NCBI RefSeq assembly: GCF_900638585.1
Contig: NZ_LR134523.1
Coordinates: 1,276,501-1,340,500 of the forward strand
Length of the DNA stretch: 64,000 bases
Direction: 5' to 3'
Source: Aedoeadaptatus ivorii
GTDB lineage: Bacteria; Bacillota; Clostridia; Tissierellales; Peptoniphilaceae
The notes beneath the pieces were generated by a model. It worked only from the letters and a program-made list of their open reading frames with translations, searched no databases and was not told the DNA's origin. How positions within the stretch are numbered: the first letter of the stretch is position 1; every line of letters starts with the position of its first letter. Positions 51,829 to 61,929 of the stretch are shown one piece after another. Made by a program: the position numbers and the translations under genes.

Positions 51829-52697
51829 AATACCGTAAACTGTGGCTCCTCTTTGCGGCGCTCTTCCTGTGGGGCTGTGCCCCTCAAGCGCCGGAAGAAG
51901 AGGAGATTACCGACTACAATCCGAAAAACGTAATTATCGGCATCGAACCGGGCAGCGGCGTCTTTCACTCCGCCCGGGAGGCCGTAGAAGCCTATGATCT
52001 TCCCCAAACCCTCCACAGCGGCTCCTCGGCGGTAATGACCCAGCTCCTCTCCGATGCCTACAAAAAGAAAGAACCCATCGTCGTCACCGGCTGGGCGCCC
52101 CACTGGAAATTTGTCAATATGGATCTGAAATTTTTAGACGATCCCAAAAACATCTTCGGCGAAGAGCGGATCCACACCTTTTCGCGAAAGGGATTTCGCG
52201 AGGACGATCCCGACGCCGCCGAGATCTTGGACCGCTTCTACTGGACCATCGACGAGTTGCAGGAAGTCCTCGCCGAAGTCAACGCCGGCGAAAAGGACAT
52301 CGAAGAGATCGCGAGCGGCTGGCTGGACCGCAATCCCGAGCGCTTGCGCGAATGGACCGAAGGCGTCCCCAAAGGCGATGGCAGAACCGTCACCTTGACC
52401 CACGTTATGTGGGACAGCGAATATGCCTCCACCTACGTGATCGGCGAGGCCCTACGCCGCCACGGCTTTACGGTGCGCATGATCGCCGTCGAGGCGGGAC
52501 CGTCCTTTATCGCCTTAGAAAACGGCGACGCCGACGCCACCGTTTGCGTATGGCTCCCCAATTCTTCGGCCTTCTACGTCAAAAAACACGGCAAAAACGT
52601 GGTCGATATGGGCCCCAATCTCGAAGGGGCGCGCACCGGCTTGGTCGTCCCCGCCTATATGGACATCGACAGCATCGAAGATCTCAAAAATCTATAA
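51825..52697 (+). CDS. Glycine betaine-type substrate-binding lipoprotein, lobes in permuted order
   Basis: 290 residues. Signal peptide with lipobox LFLWGC, so a lipoprotein. Domain order is the reverse of what I expect for the family: first the half with IGIEPGSGVF, TGWAPHW and the C-terminal helices, then the half with LTHVMWDSEYASTYV, ATVCVWLP and VVPAYMDIDSIEDLKNL at the very C terminus. The Trp residues for quaternary-amine binding are present. TTG start at 51825 follows GGAGG; TTGA overlap with the permease stop. Confidence 0.85.
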   Translation: MKYRKLWLLFAALFLWGCAPQAPEEEEITDYNPKNVIIGIEPGSGVFHSAREAVEAYDLPQTLHSGSSAVMTQLLSDAYKKKEPIVVTGWAPHWKFVNMDLKFLDDPKNIFGEERIHTFSRKGFREDDPDAAEILDRFYWTIDELQEVLAEVNAGEKDIEEIASGWLDRNPERLREWTEGVPKGDGRTVTLTHVMWDSEYASTYVIGEALRRHGFTVRMIAVEAGPSFIALENGDADATVCVWLPNSSAFYVKKHGKNVVDMGPNLEGARTGLVVPAYMDIDSIEDLKNL

Positions 52698-52702
52698 CGC
52701 AA

Positions 52703-52737
52703 TCCCCGCCTGTGGCGATGCCACGGCGGGGTTTTTT
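52703..52737 (+). terminator. Terminator of the betaine transporter operon
   Basis: Stem CCCCGCC(TGTGG)/(CCAC)GGCGGGG followed by T6. Confidence 0.92.
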
Positions 52738-52955
52738 ATATATTTTTTCACCCATACGATGTATGTTTTCATTTTATTGATGTATTTTGCCTCTATTCGC
52801 GACCGATTCGTCGGTCATTTTCTATATGTGTAAAATATACGAATTGAAATTCATTGCTGTTTCTGCGATCGGTATAAAAATTTATAAACTCACACCATTT
52901 TCTAATTGATATTTTTAATACAAGTCGTTATTTTACCGTCAATCTTATTTTTCCG

Positions 52956-52975
52956 AATTTTTGTAAATTTTTGTA
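52956..52975. repeat. Tandem 10-bp repeat upstream of alanine symporter
   Basis: AATTTTTGTA twice head to tail, one helical turn, directly upstream of the predicted -35. Confidence 0.5.
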
Positions 52976-52983
52976 TTTTATGC

Positions 52984-53011
52984 TTTAACTTTTTGAATCC
53001 ATGTGTATAAT
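52984..53011 (+). promoter_or_regulatory. Promoter of the symporter gene
   Basis: TTTAAC (52984-52989), 16-base spacer, TATAAT (53006-53011). Confidence 0.65.
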
Positions 53012-53065
53012 ATATACAGAAGCAGTCATCGTACCGTATATTCTTTTCTCAGTCGGAGGTGTCAT

Positions 53066-54445
53066 ATGTCATTTGCAGAATTTTTGACCAAATTTGACGA
53101 GGTGTTCTGGGGCCTTCCCCTGATCGTCCTACTCCTCGGCGCCGGCATCGTGCTGACGATTCGTACGCGTTTTATACAATTCCGGCGCTTCCCCTATATA
53201 ATAAAACACACCCTCGGAAAGATTTTTGAAAAGGGCGAGATCGAAGAGGGCGCCATCAGCCCCTTCCAGGCCCTATCTACCGCCCTGGCGGCCACCGTCG
53301 GTACCGGCAATATCGTCGGCGTTTCCGTCGCGATCTTGGGCGGCGGACCCGGCGCCGTGTTCTGGATGTGGGTTGCCGCCTTTTTTGGGATGTGTACCAA
53401 ATTCTCGGAAGTCAACCTCGCCATCGCCTATCGGGTGAAAACCGCGCAGGGCGGCTATGCCGGCGGTCCCATGTACTATATCGAGCGGGGATTGAAAAAA
53501 CCCTGGCTCGGCAAGGCCTTTGCGTTGTTCGCCGCCATCGCCACCCTGGGGATCGGCAACTCCGTACAATCCAATGCCATCGCCAATACCTTAAACGGCA
53601 GTTTTAATGTGCCGAAGTTCGTCACCGCGGTCATTATCACCGCGCTCGCCGCCGTCGTCGTTATCGGCGGCATCCAATCCATTGCCAAAGTGACCGAAAA
53701 ACTGGTTCCCTTTATGGCAACCTTCTATATTATCGGCGGTCTGATTATCATTTTCTCGAATATCGATACTTTGGGCAGTGCCATCGCTTCGATCTTTATC
53801 GGCGCATTCAATCCCCAAGCCGTCGGCGGCGGCGCTCTCGGCTACACCATCATGATGGCGATGCGAAACGGCATCAGCCGCGGCGTATTCACCAACGAAG
53901 CAGGCCTCGGCTCCTCGCCCATCGCCCACGCCACCGCTTCCACCGACCACCCCACCCGCCAAGGTATTTGGGGCGTCACCGAAGTATTTTTGGACACCTT
54001 TATCGTATGTACCATCACCGCCCTGGTCATCCTGACCTCCGGCGTATTGGACGACGGCATCACCGACCCCTCGGTACTGGTCTCCCACGCCTTTGCCACC
54101 AAATTCGTCCTCGGCAAATACATCGTGTCCATCGGTCTGTTGCTCTTCGCCTTCTCGACCATCCTCAGCTGGGAATACTATGGCGAGACCTCGATCCGCT
54201 ACCTCTTGGGCGACAAAGTCAGCATCCCCTACAAGGTCGTCTATCTGATCTTGACCTTTATCGGCTGCACCATGAACCTCGGCCTCGCCTGGACCGTGGC
54301 GAACATCTTAAACGGGTTTATGGCCATCCCCAACCTGATCGCCCTGATCGGGCTTTCCGGTGTGGTATACGCCCTCGCGAAGGACTTCTTCGCCGACGAC
54401 CGGGTGCGCAAATCGCCCGACGAGTACAAACATCTCTTACGATAA
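53066..54445 (+). CDS. Alanine/glycine:cation symporter (AGCS family)
   Basis: 459 residues with about 11 spans. Family signatures are SPFQALSTALAATVGTGNIVGV, GPGAVFWMWVAAFFGM, GGPMYYIERGL and FTNEAGLGSSPIAHA. Imports alanine or glycine with sodium. ATG at 53066 follows CGGAGG; the earlier in-frame start lies in the promoter. Single gene with terminator. Confidence 0.93.
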   Translation: MSFAEFLTKFDEVFWGLPLIVLLLGAGIVLTIRTRFIQFRRFPYIIKHTLGKIFEKGEIEEGAISPFQALSTALAATVGTGNIVGVSVAILGGGPGAVFWMWVAAFFGMCTKFSEVNLAIAYRVKTAQGGYAGGPMYYIERGLKKPWLGKAFALFAAIATLGIGNSVQSNAIANTLNGSFNVPKFVTAVIITALAAVVVIGGIQSIAKVTEKLVPFMATFYIIGGLIIIFSNIDTLGSAIASIFIGAFNPQAVGGGALGYTIMMAMRNGISRGVFTNEAGLGSSPIAHATASTDHPTRQGIWGVTEVFLDTFIVCTITALVILTSGVLDDGITDPSVLVSHAFATKFVLGKYIVSIGLLLFAFSTILSWEYYGETSIRYLLGDKVSIPYKVVYLILTFIGCTMNLGLAWTVANILNGFMAIPNLIALIGLSGVVYALAKDFFADDRVRKSPDEYKHLLR

Positions 54446-54453
54446 CTGCCTAC

Positions 54454-54483
54454 CGACCGCCCTCTTTGTGGGGGCGGTTTTTT
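54454..54483 (+). terminator. Terminator of the symporter gene
   Basis: Stem ACCGCCC/GGGCGGT with T6. Confidence 0.88.
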
Positions 54484-54569
54484 GGATTTGTATCGTTAAT
54501 TTATTCACTTTCTGCGAATGAGCCCCGTCCCCTTTGGGTATATAGATCCGGAAAGGAAAGGGGTAAATT

Positions 54570-55925
54570 ATGGAGCAAGTAGAACAATTTGATTATATCG
54601 TCATCGGCGGCGGCAGCGGCGGCATCGCTACCGCCAACCGCGCGGCGGAATACGGCGCCAAAGTCGCCGTCATAGAAGAACAAGATTTGGGCGGCACCTG
54701 CGTCAACCGGGGTTGCGTGCCCAAAAAGGTACTCTGGTACGCATCGTCCATTCGCCGAACCTTTGTGGTGGAGGCGCCGGGCTTCGGCTTTGACGCAGAC
54801 GATTTGGCATTCGAATACGGGAAACTGCGCGAAAGCCAAATCGCCTATATGGACCGGGCGAGAAGCGCCTACGAGCGCCGACTCAAAAAAAACGAAATCA
54901 CCCGCATTACGGGTCGGGCGCGCTTCGTCGATCCCCATACCGTCGAGGTGGACGGCAAGGCCTACCGCGCCGATCACATCACCATCGCCACCGGCGCCTC
55001 CCCCGCCCGCTGCAAGCTGCCGGGGAACGAACTGGTAGACTACTCCACCGACTTCTTCCGCTGGACGGATCTGCCCAAATCCGTCGCGGTGGTGGGCGGC
55101 GGCTATATCGGCACCGAACTCTCGGGATTTTTGGCGGGAATGGGCGTCGCCACCCACTTCCTCGTGCGGGGCGACAGCATCCTGAAAAACTTCGATCCCT
55201 ATATCACCGAAGGCGTTACCCACGAAATGGAAAGCCACGGCGTACACTTCCACTTTCGCAAGAGCGCCGCTTCGTTTAAAGCCGTGCCCGAAGGCGTAGA
55301 AATCACCTTCGAAGACGGAGAGACCGCCGTCTTCGAGCGCGTCATCTGGGCGGCGGGCATCGCCCCCAACACCGACGACATGGGACTCGAAAACACCGCG
55401 GTGGAAACCAAGACCTCGGGCCATATCGTATCCGATACCTACGAACGCACCGCCGAAGAGGGCATCTACGCCATCGGCGATGTCACCGGAAAGCTCGACC
55501 TCACCCCCGTCGCCATCGCCGCCGGTCGCTTCCTCTCCGATCGGCTCTTCGGCGGCAAAGAAGACGCCCACCTCGACTACGACAATGTGCCCACCGTCGT
55601 GTTCACCCACCCCGCCATGGGAAGCGTCGGCCTTACCGAACAAGCCGCGCGAGAGGCCCACGGCGCGGAAAATATAAAGACCTACAAGACACAGTTTACC
55701 GACATGCGCTCCGCCGTCTCCGGCGACCGCATCGAAAACCGCATGCTGCTCGTGTGCGCCGGCCCCGAAGAAAAAATCGTCGGCATCCACGCCATGGGCG
55801 AAGGCGTCGACGAAATGATGCAGGGCTTCGGCGTCACCGTAAAAATCGGCGCCACCAAAGCCGACTTCGACGCCACCGTGGCCATCCACCCCACCGGCGC
55901 CGAAGAAATGGTTACCATGCGCTAA
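54570..55925 (+). CDS. gor: Glutathione-disulfide reductase (GorA-like flavoprotein)
   Basis: 451 residues. FAD site GGGSGG (13-18), redox pair Cys44 and Cys49 in [16 protein letters not shown](P)H site [10 protein letters not shown], followed by VRG...LK as in NADPH-using enzymes, and the C-terminal [12 protein letters not shown] with the His-Glu pair. Sequence is close to glutathione reductases rather than dihydrolipoamide dehydrogenase. Reduces glutathione or a similar disulfide in the cytosol. ATG follows AAGGAAAGG. Single gene. Whether the cell makes or imports glutathione is not seen here. Confidence 0.88.
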   Translation: MEQVEQFDYIVIGGGSGGIATANRAAEYGAKVAVIEEQDLGGTCVNRGCVPKKVLWYASSIRRTFVVEAPGFGFDADDLAFEYGKLRESQIAYMDRARSAYERRLKKNEITRITGRARFVDPHTVEVDGKAYRADHITIATGASPARCKLPGNELVDYSTDFFRWTDLPKSVAVVGGGYIGTELSGFLAGMGVATHFLVRGDSILKNFDPYITEGVTHEMESHGVHFHFRKSAASFKAVPEGVEITFEDGETAVFERVIWAAGIAPNTDDMGLENTAVETKTSGHIVSDTYERTAEEGIYAIGDVTGKLDLTPVAIAAGRFLSDRLFGGKEDAHLDYDNVPTVVFTHPAMGSVGLTEQAAREAHGAENIKTYKTQFTDMRSAVSGDRIENRMLLVCAGPEEKIVGIHAMGEGVDEMMQGFGVTVKIGATKADFDATVAIHPTGAEEMVTMR

Positions 55926-55955
55926 AATTTCCTATCGACAACATTTCCATGCACG

Positions 55956-55995
55956 GAAAAACCCCGCTTCGTGATTGCGAGGCGGGGTTTTTATA
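55956..55995. terminator. Bidirectional terminator between gor and SLH protein genes
   Basis: Stem AACCCCGC/GCGGGGTT with A-run before and T-run after, between convergent genes. Confidence 0.9.
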
Positions 55996-56008
55996 TGGGG
56001 AAAACGCC

Positions 56009-59000
56009 TTATTCCATCTCTCGGTCTAGCCGATATAAAATTTGTGCGATTTCTGCACGCGTGGAGCACGCTTTGGGATCAAATATGCCCGTCTCCCGTC
56101 CACGAACCAATCCCGCCCGGTTGAGCTTTTCTACCGATTTCTTCGCCCAATCGGACACCTCATCCAGATCGCTTACGGTGGGAACGGCAGAGAACTGCCA
56201 TGTAATACGAGCATAAGCCGCGTATCGGTCGAGCATCGTCGCCATCTCTTCTCGTGTTATGGGGGCATCCGGCGCGAAGCAATCCTCACCTATCCCTTCC
56301 ACGATGTGATTGTCCCTGGCCCAGCGGATATAGGCCGCTGAATAGGCATTTTTCTTTACATCCCGAAAGCCCGCATCGGTATCTTTTCTCGAGATGCCAG
56401 ATCGTCTTCCCAAGACGGTCACAAACATTTCGCGCGTCATCTCGCCGTCTGGAGCGAATTGCGTAGGCGATATGCCCTTAAAATAGCCTTTTTCGACGAC
56501 ATATCGAATCGGCTCTGCTGCCCAGTGGCCGATACTATCGATAAATGCCGGCTGTTCAGGCATTGCCTTTTCATTCGGGCTATTTTCCGTCTTCTCGAGC
56601 GCAAGACGCTGCGATCCCACATTCCCGTCGGGTCTCCACTTCGGCGCACTCTGCCGCGGTACTTCCTTTTCTTCTTCCCTTACAGACGGGTCGGCAAAGG
56701 AAAGAACACCGTCTTGAATCTTCCACGATTTTAGTATGATTCCATCAAGAGAGTCGCCCTTCAGCCAAAGAGAGATCGCCGCATCGATCCGCTCCCGCTT
56801 CGGCCCCCGGTTGAGTGCACCCACGGCTTCTTGAATATAGGCACTGCCGTTGTCCGCAACCTCTCCTTTTACCTCTTTGGTGCCTTCCACTACGGTGCCG
56901 ATCGCTTTTGGCTTTGTCGTCTTTCCCGCCACAACGGGAACCTTATCGGGATGGTAAAAGTTATCGTACATATAACCGATGCCGGTATTTCTACCCGCTA
57001 CGGTACCCGCATCGCCTGTGGGATTTGCGGCATGAACAAAGACATCGGCATAAAAGTTCGACAATACCCCAGCATTCATACCGACGATACCGCCTACCAT
57101 GGCGCGATTCAGTGCCGTTTCCGCCTGCACCGTACCTGCGGCGATTCCATTTAAGAGAAGCGAACGATTGTTGAGCCCCACGACGCCGCCCGCATAAATA
57201 TTTCTGGAGCCGGATTTCGCTATAAGATCTGCTTTCGAGCGCACGTTAACGATACGGCTCTTGTCCGTTTGGGAAAATAGGCCGCCCGCATAAATTTCAG
57301 CGGCATCTGTATCAATCGCCATCGTTCCGCTCGCCTCTATGCCATTGACCATTCCGTTCTTTATATGCGGAGCCACAGCACCGACAAATGCCTTTTGGTC
57401 TGACTTGCCTTTGACGTGAATTTCGTAATTTTTCAAGCGCAAATCGTGAATTTCTCCGCCATCGATATAGGTGAACAGACCTGCAAATTTGCCTGTATAC
57501 GGGGCATCCTTTGTGCCAATGCACATATTGTAAATTGTATGACCCCCACCGTTAAAGTGTCCCTTGAAGGGCCACTTCCCGCCTGATCCGGCAGGCATCC
57601 ACACATCCGTTAGAATCATATCCGCATCCAGCCGGATGTACTTGTCCGCATAGGACTCGTCGGCATTAATGCTCGCGGCAAAATTTATAAATTGCTCCCG
57701 CGTTTGGATTATGTAGGGATCTTCGACCGTGCCTTTCCCCGCCGCAAAAATCGATTCTACATCCGCCATACCATATCCCGTAAAGTCGCGATTTTTCGAA
57801 CGCAGCATCACATCGCGAATCGCTTCTTTCAGCGCACTCTTCGGCAAATTTTCGTAGTCGGCTTCTCCCCGCAGCAATTTGCCGATCGCCGCCGCATCGA
57901 CCGAACCCGAAAGTGTCTCGATTTTCTGCCATGCACCGCTATCGTCTATTTCTGCCCTTATCAATACCGAGCCGTCCCTGCTCCTGCCGTAAAACGCGCC
58001 GGGAAGCAAATGTTCGTCGGCCTTTGGTAGTAGCGACTCAATCCGCGCCGAAGTTTTGGCATCGTATGCAGGGCGAATCCTTTCTTCTATAAGCGAAGGC
58101 TTATCATTCAAAACCCAGCGATTCAGTGCATTTTCGGATTGTGAGGGTTTCCAATGCCCCTCTTGGCGACCGCCCTTCGAAAGATCCGCGCAAAGCTTTG
58201 TAATATTCGCATCGAGTTTTTTTGTCGCCCCCTGCAGATCCGCCGCTTCTACATCCAGGGCGACACTTCCCGTGTAGGGCACGCCATCTTCTGTTACGCC
58301 GGCGCCAACCGCCCATCCGATAGGAATCGAAGGGGAAACAACGTGCCGATCTTTGGTTTTATCGTCGACCACCAAGATCGAATTCGCGTCATAGTACGAT
58401 TGAAAAGTATCGGCGATGCCCGTCGCCCATCCAACCACGGCGCCGACATAGTGCGTGTAGCTATCCGAAACGATATCCATGCACGAGTATGTATTGACAA
58501 TCGTTCCCCCGTTTACACCGGCAATTCCGCCAAATGCCGTCATACCTTCTTCCTGTACGCGATCGGTAGAGCCTCCGATTTTTCCCGTCGAGCGGCAATT
58601 GGCCACAATACCGCGATTGGTGATCCCCACAATGCCCCCGGCCTCGGCCGTTCCGCCCACCGCTGTCGAGCGGAGATCTACATTCGCCGTACAATTATAG
58701 ATTTCCTGCTTCATACCGCTGCCGACAATACCGCCGACAAAGAGGTTGCTCTTTCGATGTGTGGTCTCGGCGACGATCGTAGCCGTCACATCGATTCGAT
58801 CGAGGCGAGATTCCCGTGCTGTGCCCGCTAAGGCACCCACCATATATGCTCCGTCGGATATGGCATAGATTTTTGCGTCGATCGCAAGATTGCGTATGTT
58901 AGCGCCCGCTACATTCCCGAAGAATCCGTCACTTATGTTTCTTTTTTTAGCGGGATCCTCTTTGCTCCCTATATGAAGCCCCGTAATGCAATGTCCGCGA

Positions 59001-59674
59001 CCGTCGAAATCTCCCTTAAAAGGATGGGCCAATGAACCGATGGGCTTCCATTCTCCCGTAAGTGCTACATCGGAATCCAATGCAATATATACACCCGCAT
59101 AATCATTCACCTTGCCCTCGACATCGACTGCCTCGGTCGACTGAGCAAACTGCTGCAAAGTCTGCGCACTGCTAATTATGTACGGATCCTCTGCCGTTCC
59201 CGTGCCGCCGTCAAAAATCGACGCGGGATCCACGACAACTTCTTCTTCGGCCGCAGGTTTTTCCGCCGCACTGTTTGCGGCATCGATCGCCTTTCCCGTG
59301 GCTTCCAGTACCGCACGAGAGCTCACCGTGGCTTTTGATACGGTATCGACGCCGTCGGGACCTCCGTTTTCTTTAATCGTATCCAAAAGTCCCGCGTCCT
59401 CCAGCAACTTCCATTTCGATTCCGTCTCAGCACCGCGATCGGCACGAATCGCATCGATTCGGATCTCGCCGTTTTGTTCCGACACATCTACGGCTACTTT
59501 TACCTCTCCCCGATAGCCGTTCGCAGACGCCGTATATGTACCTGGGCGAAACGCATCCGCCGCTCTCACTGCAAAGGCATTTATAGGCACTGCCGTCGCG
59601 AGAATCGCCCCCGCCAAAGCCAAATATGATTTCTTACTATGTATTCGGAGTTGTTTTCGATCATTCTTTTGCAT
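56009..59674 (-). CDS. Large SLH surface protein with FMN-binding-like and GLUG/beta-helix repeats
   Basis: 1221 residues. Signal peptide about 1-39. Residues ~40-140 resemble an FMN-binding domain, with GVDTVSKATVSS where typical members have SGAT; a second weaker copy may lie at about 560-640. Residues ~155-500 and ~650-1000 are Gly-rich repeats of the GLUG/beta-helix type (FVGGIVGSG, AGGIVGITNRG, VGGIVGMNAG). The last 180 residues are three SLH repeats that bind the wall polymer. ATG follows AAAGGAG. Expected to be a wall-bound surface protein; ligand or adhesion target unknown. Confidence 0.88.
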   Translation of the reverse strand: MQKNDRKQLRIHSKKSYLALAGAILATAVPINAFAVRAADAFRPGTYTASANGYRGEVKVAVDVSEQNGEIRIDAIRADRGAETESKWKLLEDAGLLDTIKENGGPDGVDTVSKATVSSRAVLEATGKAIDAANSAAEKPAAEEEVVVDPASIFDGGTGTAEDPYIISSAQTLQQFAQSTEAVDVEGKVNDYAGVYIALDSDVALTGEWKPIGSLAHPFKGDFDGRGHCITGLHIGSKEDPAKKRNISDGFFGNVAGANIRNLAIDAKIYAISDGAYMVGALAGTARESRLDRIDVTATIVAETTHRKSNLFVGGIVGSGMKQEIYNCTANVDLRSTAVGGTAEAGGIVGITNRGIVANCRSTGKIGGSTDRVQEEGMTAFGGIAGVNGGTIVNTYSCMDIVSDSYTHYVGAVVGWATGIADTFQSYYDANSILVVDDKTKDRHVVSPSIPIGWAVGAGVTEDGVPYTGSVALDVEAADLQGATKKLDANITKLCADLSKGGRQEGHWKPSQSENALNRWVLNDKPSLIEERIRPAYDAKTSARIESLLPKADEHLLPGAFYGRSRDGSVLIRAEIDDSGAWQKIETLSGSVDAAAIGKLLRGEADYENLPKSALKEAIRDVMLRSKNRDFTGYGMADVESIFAAGKGTVEDPYIIQTREQFINFAASINADESYADKYIRLDADMILTDVWMPAGSGGKWPFKGHFNGGGHTIYNMCIGTKDAPYTGKFAGLFTYIDGGEIHDLRLKNYEIHVKGKSDQKAFVGAVAPHIKNGMVNGIEASGTMAIDTDAAEIYAGGLFSQTDKSRIVNVRSKADLIAKSGSRNIYAGGVVGLNNRSLLLNGIAAGTVQAETALNRAMVGGIVGMNAGVLSNFYADVFVHAANPTGDAGTVAGRNTGIGYMYDNFYHPDKVPVVAGKTTKPKAIGTVVEGTKEVKGEVADNGSAYIQEAVGALNRGPKRERIDAAISLWLKGDSLDGIILKSWKIQDGVLSFADPSVREEEKEVPRQSAPKWRPDGNVGSQRLALEKTENSPNEKAMPEQPAFIDSIGHWAAEPIRYVVEKGYFKGISPTQFAPDGEMTREMFVTVLGRRSGISRKDTDAGFRDVKKNAYSAAYIRWARDNHIVEGIGEDCFAPDAPITREEMATMLDRYAAYARITWQFSAVPTVSDLDEVSDWAKKSVEKLNRAGLVRGRETGIFDPKACSTRAEIAQILYRLDREME

Positions 59675-59800
59675 ATGTGTCTCCTTTGTTGATAAGTGAT
59701 ATCATTTTTATAATTGTATTCTATCCACCTCCACGATCGCCGTCAAGTCCATTCTCTGTCTCCAAATTATAATTCTCTTCGTTTTTCCATAAATTCAATC

Positions 59801-59829
59801 AAAAACGCGCCCCCTTGGAGGAGGCGCGA
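59801..59829 (-). terminator. Second hairpin downstream of flavodiiron gene
   Basis: Stem CGCGCC/GGCGCG with 10-base loop and T5 on the minus strand. It follows the nearer terminator and may act as back-up. Confidence 0.6.
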
Positions 59830-59856
59830 CAGTTAAATCGACCCATTCATTTTCCG

Positions 59857-59885
59857 CAAAAAATCTCCCCGCAGGGAGATCTTTC
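59857..59885 (-). terminator. Terminator of the flavodiiron gene
   Basis: Stem GATCTCCC/GGGAGAT around TGCG with T6 on the minus strand. Confidence 0.88.
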
Positions 59886-61094
59886 TTAGCGATATTTTGC
59901 CAGTGCTTCGGCCATTTCTTTTGCCATTTGGCGACATTTTTCGAGATCTTCGTCTTCCGGTGCGCCCATCACATCGATGGTGGTGGGGAGCACTTCCCAC
60001 TTGCTCTCTTCGGCAAAGGCGGCCATTTGCTTTTCGGCGCCGCCGCCCCAACTATAGTTGGTGAAGGTGCCGAGGATGTGGTTTTTCATCTTTTGTTTTT
60101 TGAGGGTTTCCACCAAGGTGCGCATGGGCGGGAAGAGGTCCACATTGTAGGTGGGGCAGCCCAGGATAATGCCGCGGTAGTTCCAGGTTTCGCTGATCAA
60201 ATAGCTCAGGTGGGTTTTGGACACGTCGCGAATGCGAATATTGCGTACGCCTTCTTCGGTAAGGGCGCGCGCGATGGCTTCGGCCATCATTTCGGTGTTG
60301 CCGTACATAGAACCGTAAACGATCAGCACGCCGTCTTCGGTTTTTTGTTCGCTGAGATCGCTATACAGCTTGACGATAGGCTCGATGTTTTCGCGCCAAA
60401 TGGGACCGTGGTCCGGGCAGATCATCTTGATGTCCAGCCCTTCGAGCTTCTTTAGGGCGCGGGTTACCTGTACGCTGTACTTGCCGACGATATTGGTGTA
60501 GTAGCGCACGGTTTCGTCGCGATACTTGTCCCATTCGATCTGATCGTCGAAGATCGCCCCGTCGAGGGTGCCGTATCCGCCGAAGGCGTCTTGGGAGAAG
60601 AGCGTGCCGGTGGCTTCCTCAAAGCAGACCATAGACTCGGGCCAATGCACCATGGGGGTAGAGTAGAAGGTCAGTTCGCGCTCGCCGATCTTTACCGTGT
60701 CGCCGTCGCCCACGAGGACCACGCGATCTTCGCCGATGCCGTAGAAGTTTTCCATCATCTTGACGGCCTTGGAGTTGGTAATGACCTTGCAGCCGGGGAA
60801 AGACTCTACTACCGCCTTCAGCGAAGAGGTATGGTCCGGTTCCATGTGGTTGACCACGACATAGTCGAGGCCGCGTCCGCCCAGTACGCTACGGAGCTTT
60901 TCCATAAACTCGATAATGGAATCGATCTTTACGCAGTCGATCAAGCAGGTTTCGCTGCCTCCGTCCAGCAGATAGGAGTTGTAGCTGATGCCGTCGGGCA
61001 GGGGCCACATGGCCTCAAACAGATGGGTGTAGCGGTCGTTGACGCCGATATAGTGCAGTTGGTCGTGGATCTTTACAAATCTAGTATTCGCCAT
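59886..61094 (-). CDS. fprA: A-type flavoprotein (flavodiiron protein, FprA)
   Basis: 402 residues. Metallo-beta-lactamase-like domain with the full diiron set: His83, Glu85, Asp87, His88, His150, Asp169 and His229. The C-terminal flavodoxin domain starts near residue 255 (VYGSMYGNTEMMAEAIA). Reduces oxygen to water, or nitric oxide, in anaerobes. No rubredoxin domain fused. ATG follows AAAGGTGAG. Fits the oxygen-defence theme of the window. Confidence 0.95.
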   Translation of the reverse strand: MANTRFVKIHDQLHYIGVNDRYTHLFEAMWPLPDGISYNSYLLDGGSETCLIDCVKIDSIIEFMEKLRSVLGGRGLDYVVVNHMEPDHTSSLKAVVESFPGCKVITNSKAVKMMENFYGIGEDRVVLVGDGDTVKIGERELTFYSTPMVHWPESMVCFEEATGTLFSQDAFGGYGTLDGAIFDDQIEWDKYRDETVRYYTNIVGKYSVQVTRALKKLEGLDIKMICPDHGPIWRENIEPIVKLYSDLSEQKTEDGVLIVYGSMYGNTEMMAEAIARALTEEGVRNIRIRDVSKTHLSYLISETWNYRGIILGCPTYNVDLFPPMRTLVETLKKQKMKNHILGTFTNYSWGGGAEKQMAAFAEESKWEVLPTTIDVMGAPEDEDLEKCRQMAKEMAEALAKYR

Positions 61095-61172
61095 GTTCTC
61101 ACCTTTCTCTTATGGATTGATATTTCTTATACGATTTTAAACCCTTTGGCGGGATAATGCAATGAAAAGCTT

Positions 61173-61928
61173 TCAAATCCCCAGTTCGAGCGTAACCGGA
61201 CAGTGGTCCGAGCCGTATACGTCGTCGCGGATGTCCGCATCGAGAATTTGATCCGTCAGGGCGTCGCTTACGACAAAATAGTCGATGCGCCACCCCGCAT
61301 TTCGCTCCCGCGCCTTGGTAATGTAACTCCACCAGCTGTACCGATCCGTCGCGTCGGGATATAAGTGGCGGAACGAATCCGTGTACCCTGTACGCAACAG
61401 ATTCGTAAATTGATTGCGCTCCTCGTCGGTAAAGCCGGCATTTCTCCGATTGCTGGACGGGTTCTTGAGGTCGATCTCCTTGTGCGCCACATTCAAATCG
61501 CCACAGAGCACCACGGGTTTTACCGTCTCCAACATGGTTAAATATGCCCGAAACGCGTCTTCCCAAACCATGCGGTAATCCAATCTGGCCAGCCCTCGCT
61601 TGGAATTAGGCGTATAGCAGTTCACCAAAAAGAACTCCTCAAATTCGCAGGTAATCACCCGGCCCTCGCGGTCGTGTTCGTCGTCGCCGATGCCGAAGGT
61701 CACGTGGATCGGCGAAATCTTCGTAAACACCGCCGTGCCGCTGTATCCCTTCTTTTCGGCGTAATTCCAGTACTGCTCGTAGCCGTCGAGTTCCAGTTCC
61801 AGCTGGCCCGCCGAGAGCTTCGTCTCCTGGAGACAGAAAATATCCGCATCCGCCGCCTCGAAGAAATCCATAAACCCCTTCTTGAGCGCGGCGCGAATGC
61901 CGTTTACATTCCAAGATACCAATTTCAT
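61173..61928 (-). CDS. exoA: Exodeoxyribonuclease III
   Basis: 251 residues, endonuclease/exonuclease/phosphatase fold. [20 protein letters not shown] (metal Glu), [13 protein letters not shown] and [11 protein letters not shown] (catalytic Asp-His) are present. Acts at abasic sites in DNA repair. ATG at 61928 follows AAGGAG; it starts one base after the TtcA-like gene, so they are co-transcribed. Confidence 0.95.
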   Translation of the reverse strand: MKLVSWNVNGIRAALKKGFMDFFEAADADIFCLQETKLSAGQLELELDGYEQYWNYAEKKGYSGTAVFTKISPIHVTFGIGDDEHDREGRVITCEFEEFFLVNCYTPNSKRGLARLDYRMVWEDAFRAYLTMLETVKPVVLCGDLNVAHKEIDLKNPSSNRRNAGFTDEERNQFTNLLRTGYTDSFRHLYPDATDRYSWWSYITKARERNAGWRIDYFVVSDALTDQILDADIRDDVYGSDHCPVTLELGI

Positions 61929-61929
61929 A

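Larger units (their letters stand above)
52698..53065. other. 368-bp AT-rich intergenic region
   Basis: A terminator lies at the left. From 52740 the sequence is strikingly AT-rich against the GC-rich neighbours, contains a tandem 10-bp repeat and a promoter, and has no credible gene. Confidence 0.8.
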
